From contig VKHC01000535.1 of NCBI GenBank assembly GCA_015143735.1, positions 1 through 11,280 on the forward strand: a DNA stretch of 11,280 nt, given 5' to 3'. This stretch comes from Synura sp. LO234KE. Its lineage: Eukaryota > Sar > Synurophyceae > Synurales > Mallomonadaceae. The translations under genes were made by a program, and so were the position numbers. Under the pieces are notes generated by a model. It searched no databases. It had not been told where the DNA came from and saw nothing but the letters and a program-made list of their open reading frames with translations. Positions 1 to 10,600 of this stretch are shown in pieces; position 1 is the first letter of the stretch; each line of letters starts with the position of its first letter.

Positions 1-1682
1 GGTGCTAATTTGGCGAGATGCTTCCATGGTGGGGTGGGAACCAGGGAGATGGGAGTGAAGAAAGTCACATTTCCTTGATTTACGGAGTGGTTTTACTAGT
101 GATGACAGGTTGTTCCAAATGATTCCATGAATTGTTTGCCACTGAAAGTAAAGTACTCATTTCCGAGGGAAAATTTATGAAGAGTAATGTCAACGAATGA
201 AAGAGAATGACATACGCGCTTACTTGCCGAACAGGAATCATACCGAAATGGGCACTTCGTACCCGTAACGGTCGTCCATGACCTTTTTTCCATGCTGTAA
301 ATGCACTATATTGGTTCAGAAACGAGAAAATTTTCAAACTGATTACTAGCGTTATATATCTGTGTGATTTCAAACTCTAAACAAACTATAAGATTCAGCA
401 TTGGAATTATGAATAGAAAAGTAATGGAAACATGGAAGGATGAACGGTTGTTTCCTGCGTATTTAATATGGTTGTTGTGTAACAAAGCCTACCTGGCTCG
501 TGAGAAGGGCGCCAGTGGACCTTCCGGGACCATCGGCGCTATCACTGGTAGGACGGAAAAATATCTATTAGAAAATTATAACAACCACCGGTTCAAATTA
601 GCAGAGTATTTCTCTCTGCTTGTTCGTTCAAACTTAAACAAACAAAATTATATTTTCCTGGGACCTACAATAAGTTAAACATGGCTTTACACTCAGCACG
701 AAGCTAATGATTTACTCAGTTATATACATCACTTCAAATATCGCAACAATCATACTAAAACCTTCATTTACGAGTCCCTTCATCCGATATATAATACCTA
801 GAGTCGAAAAAACAACGATGGTAGCTTTAGATCATCTGGGGTTCACGTCGTATGGAGAAAACGCGTTCATCCACTATCGCCAAGTGCTAATTCGACAAAA
901 CTTGCTGCCATATGTTTTCCAAAACTTCAAAGTCACCCACATATTGGCGTGCTTATATTCTCAGCAATCACGATGTTAAAAAAGCGACTGAAAATAAAAA
1001 TTCAGGACGAGAAATTCGAAGGCGGATTTGAATAAAAAAATTTCGGCCATCAGAAGTGTAATTACCAACAGAATATGTATCCTGCGAATTTTGAACACAA
1101 AATCCCCTTAAATTTTTCTTTCTCTCTTATTCTAGAAAATCTATTCTGCGATGGCTTATTATCAGATTTAATTTCTTAAATGCACAATTGAACAATAAGT
1201 CCTCTCAGCATGAATCTTATAATCATTTTTTCCCCTGAATTGCAGATTCAGTAGGAAATAGCAGGGTAAGAAAATTAAAATCATCTTCAAGCTGGGGTAG
1301 CTGCAGTATATGTGGGACACATATCAATGCTCTGAAAAATTTGCTCCTATGAAGATTATCAAAATTAACAAATTCTGAGCCGCCACACTTCTCCGCTCCA
1401 CGTATCTTGTTATCCACGTAAAACCATATCAGAATATATGTTATTGCTAGAGAATTTTTCATCAGTTCGTCGCAAAGTGAATAAACATGTCAAATTGTGG
1501 TTCTTAAAAAAATCAAAGAAAATTCAAAATCACCACGAACGAATTGTAGCCAACACAAAAAAGATCCCCTGTTGAATCATCCACTTCCACACTGAAATTT
1601 AACGAAGGCTGACAGGAATTATCAAATCACCAAGTACCGCAACAGGTAAGAGTCAAGAAAAGACTTCATTTGCTACTCGGTA
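1..1682. other. 5' flank, no convincing gene
   Basis: AT-rich sequence with scattered short open frames on both strands and none with a recognisable domain. Apart from the orphan GC-rich island near 488-547, two weak items are worth noting. A minus-strand ATG in a good start context (CCACCATGG, from base 27 running out of the window) could begin a divergent gene. A strong donor-like site at 1645/1646 could belong to a 5' UTR exon. No reliable promoter element was recognised. Confidence 0.5.
488..547. other. Orphan GC-rich exon candidate upstream of the gene
   Basis: A GC-rich island in AT-rich DNA. On the plus strand, an acceptor at AACAAAG and a donor CTG|GTAGGA bound a 60-bp phase 1-1 segment encoding AYLAREKGASGPSGTIGAIT, with Gly at every third residue in GASGPSGTIGAI. 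On the minus strand, TACCAG and CCAG|GTAGGC would bound 493-544. Either strand is possible and no adjoining exon was found. It could be a linker-type exon of an upstream neighbour or a remnant. Confidence 0.25.
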
Positions 1683-1688
1683 ATGGAG
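1683..1688 (+). CDS. Exon 1: start codon plus one codon (Met-Glu)
   Basis: The sequence reads ATG GAG followed by a GTAATT donor, with G at +4 of the start. A tiny first coding exon is proposed because the next exon has a clear signal peptide but no in-frame ATG before an upstream in-frame stop (TAA at 1775-1777). Splicing 1688 to 1802 joins phase 0 to phase 0 and gives MEEKLGIINVG. Upstream in the same frame the reading stays open only from 1650, after a TAA at 1647-1649, with no other ATG. A competing donor, CAACAG|GTAAGAG, lies at 1645/1646. If it were used, this ATG would be spliced out and the start would have to lie in an exon not identified here. Confidence 0.55.
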
Positions 1689-4600
1689 GTAATTTTTATT
1701 CGATGTTCTGCTTAATCATGATTAGAAATATTGAAAAAAACAATGAAAGAGGTACAGTACCAGTGTGATACGGTTAATATTCGGTATTAAATCTATTACA
1801 GGAGAAACTAGGAATAATCAACGTTGGATTTACAGCATGGCTAGCGTTTGTGACTTTTGTTCGAGCAGCCACAGCTGTCGCAAATACTCCCTTCTCCTTT
1901 GATTCCGGTAAAAAGTTCGAACTAAATATTCGTTCGTACGTCGACTACTTTACCAAATAATGGTTGAGAGAACACGAAACTTATTTGCGCAAAAATATAC
2001 TTTATTTGCAAATCTTAAATACCTGGAACTATTCTTTCATTTTTTGACGTAGCATTCAACCTCAAGTGCCCATCCCTAATTTATCCAGCAAATACATTTG
2101 TATCCTTGTGGTAATTGATACATCAGCTCTGCTCTAATACTCCTTTGACACGGCTAGAGTATACGATGTACCAGCTCTGCTCCTCTACTCCTTCGATAAG
2201 AGTAGAATATATGATATCAGTTTATTCATGTACTGTTTGAAATACCTGCTTTACTCCACTACTTCTTTGACACGGCTAGAGTATATCATACCAACCTATC
2301 CTTGTACTGATTAATACCCCAGCTCTACTCCACTACTCCATCGATACGGCTTGACAATATGGTACCACCCTGTCCTTATACTGTTTCATATACCTTCTCT
2401 ATTCTATACGGCTATAGTATATGAATTTCCCCAATCTTTGTGGTGTTTGATATACCAGCTCTGTTCTATTACAACCTCATTTCCAATATATCTTGTTACT
2501 ATACCCGATCGTTGCCAGCGCTTATCCACTACTCCTTCGACACGACCACTGTAAATGGATCAACGCTGCTTAACCTCGGATCTGGAGGAGCCGCTTACAA
2601 CGCCCAGCTGATTAACAGCCCTGCCATCAGTACTTCAGATAAGATGGTGGGCACAGGAGCTATGCAGTTCACCTCTTCCCTCTCTCAATACGTGCAGATC
2701 CCGTCCTTTACAACTGGAAATAGTGGATTGAGCTTTGCGTTCTGGTTCAAGTACTCTTCCACTGAAGCGCACAGTCGCGTATTTGATTTTGGTAATGACG
2801 CTGGGTCTGATAATATTCTCTTTGCAAGGTGGATTTTCATCGACGACTTCTATATTTTGACCTGCAAAAGCGCCGCCCGATATTCTCAGACATCTTTATT
2901 TGGGCAGAACGTCAACGACAACACTTGGAGACATGTAGTATGGACACTGGACCCAAGTGGGAATTTGGTAATCTACTTGAACGGAAATCTACTTAGATTG
3001 TATGGGGGTACGCTTTATCCAAATTCAGTAACCAGGACTTTGAATTACCTCGGGAAGAGTAACTGGTGGCGGGACCCATATCTAAACGGAGCCATAGATG
3101 AGTTCTATATATTTGAGTCTGTGTTGTCAGCGGATCAAGTGAAGGAGCTTTTTAAATCAGGTCAGTGAGGAGAGAAAACTGTTCCTTAGACAGTACGCAG
3201 CGAGTAAAATGTGTGTATATAGTTGTGTTCCGAAGAGATAACGTGACTGTGATATCGTAACCATTAAAATTACCGTAACCATGTATTTGGTCGCGTACAG
3301 GAGCTATCTCATTTCCAACAGCGTCTCCTGTCACAGTCCCTTCGACAGGTGAGATATATCTCTTGGTTTCTCAGGTGGCATCAAAAATAACATTCGCTCA
3401 CTGCGCTCTATGTCATTTTGCCCCCTCCCCAATTTTCTCCACTCATTCATTTCTGCATATGTTGAAGAACGAAAATGCGCGCACAAGTCTGGTCGTTTTC
3501 ATCCCTTTATTAGCTATTATCACAATTAGTCATAAAGCCTTACTAAATAAAATCCAAAGGTAAGTAGAGAGTCATTAACTTGGGCCATAAATTTATGTGT
3601 TGTTAATCTGTATTCAAGCAGCGACAATTATATTACATCGATGGTTCATGTAGGTTGCATTACTGAATCGTTTGGTCCATTCAGTTGCTCGTTTTCTTTC
3701 TATTTCGACTATACTATATGATACCAGCCTATTCTTGTACTGTCTGATTTACCAGCGCTTATCCACTACTCCTTCGACACGGCCACTGTAAATGGATCAA
3801 CGCTGCTTAACCTCGGATCGGGAGGAGCCGCTTACAACGCCCAGCTGATTAACAGCCCTGCCATCAGTACCTCAGATAAGATGGTGGGCACAGGAGCGAT
3901 CCAGTTCACCTCCTCCCTCTCTCAATACGTGCAGATCCCGTCCTTTACAACTGGAACTAGTGGATTGAGCTTTGCGTTCTGGTTCAAGTTTGCTGAGACG
4001 GAGGATGATAGCCGCGTATTTGATTTTGGAAGTGGACCGGGGTCTAAGAGTATTGTTTTTGAGAAATCGTTTACAGACGATTGCAATATTATGGGAAGAG
4101 ACTATTTGCACACTCCTATATTTGGGCAGAGCGTGAATGACAACACTTGGAGACATGTAGTGTGGACACTTGACCCAAGTGGAATATGGGTAGTCTACGT
4201 GAACGGAAATCTGCTCCAGTCCTGGGAGAAGGCGCCGTACCCTAATCCAATTACGCGGACTTCGAATTACCTTGGCTATAGTGATTGGACTCCGTATTTA
4301 AATGGCGCGATTGATGAGTTCTACATATTTCAGAAGGTGATGTCAGCAGACCAAGTGAAGCAGTTGTATAATCAAGGCAAGTATCATATATATAATTGGA
4401 GTGATATATCTACTGCGTTGTCATTTCATAACAGAGCATAATTCCAAGTAGTAGATGTAGTTTATGAGACTAAACTAACTATTATATCATTTAATTCATA
4501 CGTTCGTGTTCTTCCTCAAGGCGTTTATGTTTTTGCTCCGACCATCTCCACTACATCGGCGCCATCTATAGGTATTCGTGCGTGAAAATATAGGTTTCAT

Positions 4601-7600
4601 CACTGCCCTATAATTTCCTAATCTATTTTAAAATTTGGTTACGCGTAATATTATTTTTAGAACGAAAGGGCATAGAAAATTCATGTGTTCACCGGTGTTA
4701 ACCACTTGTCATTGGCTTGCTGATATATGTTCTTCCTATATGCACTGATCTCGCTCCACGAGAAACCATTCCTACCTGGTATAGCAGGCTGCTTAATCCC
4801 CCTAACATCACATAGGGTTGTTTCGCAAAAATTTAGTGTAATCTTCATATGTCTCGTTACAGTGAGGGTGGTTATCTGCTCATATGTACGGGGATATACC
4901 ATTGACGCTATTGTACCATGTATACCTCAATGATTATTCTCGTTTACACCAGACACTGTGTTTCGTGATCAACGGACTTCCAAAGAATGCCATATGTTTA
5001 CAAGCATAATCGATCCTCCACCTATCATTAGTTTTAAAATCAGCTCAATTTTACTTTTTGTATTTTCTTTATTTCCACAAATATATCTCATCGCAGTTAG
5101 GGTTAGTGCCCGTGTATATCTGCTAGGTTTAGAGATCTTCCGACAAAAGTATTCCAGCTGTGCAATACCCATCCCTTATATTTAACCACTCCGTATGGGT
5201 TTGGTGGACAAGTTGAAAAGCATATTCGAAGGCTAACAACTTCCGCACCGTGATTTATTGCTGCATTCCATGGCTCCCATTTTCTTAATATGTTCAGCGT
5301 GTAGAATTTGCTGTATATACCCCGATTTTCTCAGAAACCAGATACTTTCACAGGTATTTGTGGTAACAAATCTGACGATGTCCAAGCTAAATAGTGAAGT
5401 ATGGCCCAGAACAAGTTATATAAGTACCCAATAGGTGGTCAAAATATAGGCTTGGGCTTGGTTGCTCAGAATGAATTCTCGTGGAAACGAATTTTAACAG
5501 TTCATATGATACAATATTTTCTCATCAGAAATCGTTGATGATTGGAAAGCTCATAACAACCCGACAGTGCTCTTGAGAAAGTATTTTTTGTAGTGACCTA
5601 TTGATTGAGTTTCGTACAATCTTTAACAGCGTATTTCTCTTACTCATCCTGTTAATGATTTTAATTTTTGTTATTATTATCTTTTTTTCTCACCAGGCTA
5701 TAATCCAAGTTCCCAACCTTTCGATTCAGGTGACCATATGGAGTGCCGCCTATATTATTTGTGTATTCATGATTAGGTTATATGACATGCCTTGTATTAG
5801 TATCAATGTAGAGTTCTCAGTTCTATTTATTTGCTTACTTTATATCTGTTCCTAAAACGAGTAATTTTGCCAATCCTAATTTGGTACATACGATATCTGG
5901 TTCCTGCATAACATATAATATTGCTGCTTTACCTTGAAACGTTGAAGAAGCTCTACTCCACTACTCCGTTGATACGGCTAAGGATATGATACCACCCTAA
6001 TCCTTTACTGTTTGATTTACCAGCTCAGATCTACTACTCCTTCGACACTGCCACTGTAAATGGATCAACGCTGCTTAACCTGGGATCGGGAGGAGCCGCT
6101 TACAACGCCCAGCTGATCAACAGCCCTACCATCAGTACTTCAGATAAGATGGTGGGCACAGGAGCGATCCGGTTCACCTCCTCCCTCTCTCAATACGTGC
6201 AGATCCCGTACTTTACAACTGGAACTAGTGGATTGAGCTTTGCGTTTTGGTTTAGATCCTTGACAGAAGAAAAAAGTAAAATATTTGACTTCGGTGGTGC
6301 ATCTACCGACTGGTATTATGGACCTCGAGATAAAATTCGCTTTGCTTTCAATGGTGAAGGGGATTCTAATTTAGTATACACATACATGAATACAATCACT
6401 ACCAAATATTCCGTATTTGGACAGAACGTCAACGACAACACTTGGAGACATGTAGTGTGGACTATCGACCCAAGTGGGCATTGGGTAATCTACTTGAACG
6501 GAAATATCCTCCAGTCCTTGGGAAGGGTGTATTACCCGAAATCAATAACGCGGGCTATGAATTACCTCGGTCGCAGCAATCTTTGTGGGGCTGATTGGGG
6601 GCCGTTTCTTGATGGATCAATAGACGAGTTCTATATGTTTGAGTCTGTGTTGTCAGCGGATCAAGTGATGCAGTTATATACTCAAGGTAAATGCGTTTTA
6701 GGAAGTGGGACTTTTCACGCTTCGCTGTAGGTTGTAATTTCCCTAAATGGAAAACATGAGTTTTTCTGATAGTTGGTAGGCTAATGACCTCGATATATTT
6801 ATTCTGCATAATTTTGGTTAATAAAGTAATATGGGTGGTAATTTTATCACAAGTTTATATTTGTACTCTAGGATCTGCTGTGCATACTCCGACTGTCTCT
6901 TCCACACCGGCGCCTTCCAGAGGTATTGATAGGAGAACAACACTTACGATATCCGCGAATAACTATTTGTGCCTAAGCTAATTTGAACGGGAAGGTTATA
7001 CTAAAATCGGAGAAATGTAATGTGAGCAGCGACACTGACCTCTTCGCTCTTGCATATGCTTTATCTTCCATTATAAGTTCTCTAGAAGTTCGAAGGATTC
7101 TCCAGTTCGACACGGCTTTGTTTCGAAAATGTGCCGTGATAGGAACGCTTATGATGCAATTAAATAGAGTATATTTCGGTATCGTGAGGGCGGGAATCTG
7201 AATACTAATGACGCAAAATGCAAATCTATTTCCAAAGTGTATCACTGGCTGATACATAAGGATAAAGAAACGATAAGTACAGGAGATCTTAATCACATCT
7301 TTATAACAAGTTCTCTAAATGAATTTAAGTATGTGGAAGGTATAGTTCGTCCTCGACGTTATAGTTGTAAAGTTCGACGGTTCTTGGTCTATTACTCTTT
7401 TAAATCGATTAGTTTGAAGATTGCCACCCTACCCCGCTGATTGATGTACCTGCTCTACTCCACTACTCCTTTTATATGACTAGAGTATGTAATATCATCC
7501 TGTCCTTCTCATGTCTGATACGGCGGCTTAGCTTCACTACACCTCTGATACTACTACAGTATATGGTACCGCCCTATACTTGTGCTGTTTTATTTACCAG

Positions 7601-10600
7601 CTCAGATCTACTACCGCTTTGGTATGACTAGATTATATGATACCACACCATCCTTCTCCTGTCTGATAAACCTGCTCTGCTCCACTCCTTTGGCAGGGCT
7701 TGAGTTTATGATACTACCCTAACCTTGTGCTGTTTGATATACCAGCTCTACTAGAGTATATGATACCGCCCTGTCCTTGTAGCGTTTGATATAGCAGATC
7801 TATTCCACTATTAATTTGATACTGCTAGAGCATCAAATACCACCCTATCCTTGCGATGTTTGATATACCAATTATGCCCCGCCATTCGATTGATAAAATA
7901 TAGTACATGATATCACGCTTACCTTTTGCATTTTCGTGCAACAGCTTCTATCTACTACACCTTTGACACAAACTCAATGATTGGTGGAGCGAGGATTTTT
8001 AACATGGGATCCGGACTAGGCGCTTATAACGCCCTGCTTGTCAACAATCCTTCTGTTGGTACCTCAGATAGCATGTTGGGCGATGGGGCGATCCATTGTA
8101 CCTCGTCACTCTCTCAATTCGTTCAGATCCCGCCCTTCACAAGTAGAAGCACTGGTTTAAGTTTTGCATTCTGGTTCAAGTTTTCTGGCACGGAGGACAA
8201 TAGGGGTATATTTGAATTTGGAAACGGTCCGGATTCGGATAACATTCTGTTTGCGCGAATGTATACGAGTGATGCCTACATTCAATGCACAGACGGGTCA
8301 GTTCGTTACACGCAAAACTCGATATTTGGGCAGAACGTCAACGACAACACTTGGAGACATGTAGTGTGGACTATCGACCCAAGTGGGCATTGGGTAATCT
8401 ACTTGAACGGAAATATCCACCAGTCCTTTGGAAGGGTGTATTACCCGAAATCAATAAAGCGTACTATGAATTACATTGGTAAAAGTGAAAGTATTAATTC
8501 TTTTCTCAACGGAGCCATAGACGAGTTTCATATATTCCATAGGGTGCTGTCAGCAGATGAAGTGCGGCAGTTGTGTATCCGAGGTAAAAATGCAATAGAA
8601 TTACTATATTTGCCTTGCCAATTCGTAGCAGTTAGTAATCTAATATTTGCAAATGTTGATTAATATACCAGCTCAGATCTACTACTCCTTCGACACGGCC
8701 ACTGTATCTGGATCAACTCTGCTTAACCTGGGATCGGGAGGAGCCGCTTACAACGCCCAGCTGATCAACAGTCCTACCATCAGTACCTCAGATAAGATGG
8801 TGGGAACCGGAGCGATCCAGTTCACCTCCTCCCTCTCTCAATACGTGCAGATCCCGTACTTTTCAACTGGAACTAGTGGATTGAGCTTTGCGTTCTGGTT
8901 CAAGTTTGCTGAGACGAAAGATATTAGCTGCATATTTGATTTTGGGAGTGGATCGGGGTTTGGGAGCATACTTTTTGCGAAATCGTATACGGGTGATTGC
9001 GATATTCTGTGGACTGATCTGAAATCTGATTCGGTAACTCCAATATTCGGCCAGAACGTCAACGACAACACTTGGAGACATGTGGTGTGGATAAACTACC
9101 CAAGTGGGATTCGGATAATCTACTTGAACGGAAAACTTCACAAGTCCTGGGAGAAGGCGTTGTACCCTAATCAAATGTTTCTGACTTTAAATTACCTCGG
9201 GAAGAGTAATTGGAATGGGCGACCGTATCTCAACGGTGCCATAGACGAGTTCTATATGTTCCCGATGGTGTTGTCAGCGGATCAAGTAAAACAGTTGTAC
9301 AGTCAAGGTGAGGATACAGTGGTAAAATCTTGGTAATGATAACTGTGTGCAATGTATGTGGTAAAATCTTGGTAATGATAACTGTGTGCAATGTATATTT
9401 AAAGAAAAATCCCCTGAAAATACAGCTCTTTAGTTGAAGTTATCAAACTGTTTCCTATAAACGTCATATTTCATTCTCTAGGCGCCACGGTGTATACCCC
9501 AACCACCACTTCCACACCGGCGCCTTCTGCAGGTGATAATATATGAAAATGTGATCAATTTACGATTCCTTCTGAGCTAAACACTGAGGGATGGTTCAGG
9601 TTCGATTAATATCCATATTTCAGAGATTGGGTTGTTTTATATATTTAGCAATTTGGCTCATCAACTAGGTGAATTAATTTGAGGAGCGAGTAGACTTTGA
9701 TGGGGTCTGACAGATAAAAAATACAAATGGGAACTAAGGAATAAAAGCGCTCATGAAATGTATATATGTCTGCTGTAGATTCGTCGTGTTGGTGGAATAC
9801 CGATCGATTTACCTCCCTCGTACACTTATCCCAATCGTGAACTTGTTTCGTTGTTCTAGATTAAAATTCTTTGCTTATTTTCCGATTAAGTGGCTGAAAT
9901 TCATGAAATGTTAGACGCTTCCTTCGGCTTTTAAGCAGCACATCCTCATTGCCAATTTATCGTATTACTATACCCTATCATTGCCAGCGCTTATCTACTA
10001 CTCCTTCGACACGGCCACTGTATCCGGATCAACGCTGCTTAACCTGGGATCGGGGGGAGCCGCTTACAACGCCCAGCTGATTAACAGCCCTGCCATCAGT
10101 ACCTCAGATAAGATGGTGGGCACCGGAGCGATCCAGTTCACCTCCTCCCTCTCTCAATACGTGCAGATCCCTTCCTTTACGACTGGAACTAGTGGATTGA
10201 GCTTTGCGTTTTGGTTTAGTTCATCCTTAACAGGAGAAAATGGTCGAATCTTTGATTTTGGAAACGGTGGTCCTGCAGATAACATTCTTTTCGCTTTTAC
10301 CTCTGGGGGAGATTCTTATCTGATGTGCGCGGACGGGTTGATTATTAATGCCAAGTATTCGATATTTGGGGCGTACGTCAATGACAACACTTGGAAACAT
10401 GTAGTGTGGACCATCGACCCAAGTGGGATCTGGGTAGTCTACGTGAATGGAAATATCCAACAGTCTTTAGGGAAGGTTCTGCATCCTCAAGCTGTGAAAC
10501 GGACTTTGAATTACCTTGGTAAAAGTAACTGGTGGTGGGACCCATATCTGAACGGAGCCATGGACGAGTTCTATATATTTGAGTCTGTGCTGTCAGCGGA

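Larger units (their letters stand above)
4572..6023 (+). other. Intron 6 (1452 bp), longest in the gene
   Basis: Bases 4572-5600 are AT-rich with several stop-limited frames and nothing recognised. A possible microexon lies at 5697-5729 and would split this into introns of 1125 and 294 bp. One copy of the 74-bp repeat (about 5950-6023) immediately precedes the LamG3 exon. Confidence 0.65.

Noticed and set aside
244-279. Minus-strand ATG followed by 12 codons (MDDRYGYEVPIS) and a GTATGA donor-like site.
   Set aside because: Too short. The nearest downstream minus-strand acceptor candidate runs into a stop when joined, and nothing else supports it.
364-678. Open frame of 104 codons, plus strand.
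   Set aside because: It starts from GTG, shows no domain, and is AT-rich apart from the central GC island. Only that island is kept, as an orphan exon candidate.
1131-1180. Strong acceptor-like site (CTTTCTCTCTTATTCTAG) in the 5' flank.
   Set aside because: The sequence after it reaches stops quickly in the frame tested and no matching donor was found. It could be a UTR acceptor but cannot be supported.
2351-2554. Open frame of 67 codons upstream of and overlapping the start of LamG1.
   Set aside because: It lies in the degenerate 74-bp repeat array and in a different frame from LamG1. The repeat unit is simply poor in stops.
3514-3559. Possible extra exon in intron 4 between TTATTAG and the strong donor CCAAAG|GTAAGT.
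   Set aside because: It is 46 bp, so it would change the phase from 1 to 2 and break the frame into LamG2. A shorter version contains a stop.
5334-5352. Possible 19-bp microexon between TTTTCTCAG and CACAG|GTATTT in intron 6.
   Set aside because: The length is not a multiple of three, so inclusion would shift the frame, unlike every other cassette.
5601-5855. Open frame of 84 codons with long hydrophobic stretches, like a small membrane protein.
   Set aside because: The hydrophobicity comes from T-rich polypyrimidine and AT-rich intron sequence. It has no recognised domain and overlaps a good splice acceptor, so intron is the better reading.
7237-7440. Open frame of 67 codons in intron 8.
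   Set aside because: No domain, no matching phase 1 splice pair, and it ends where the repeat array begins. It is probably chance.
2101-7944. CRISPR-like array, because of regularly spaced repeats with unique sequence.
   Set aside because: The repeats are contiguous degenerate 74-bp units without distinct spacers, in introns of a eukaryotic gene, and are explained by LamG exon boundary sequence.
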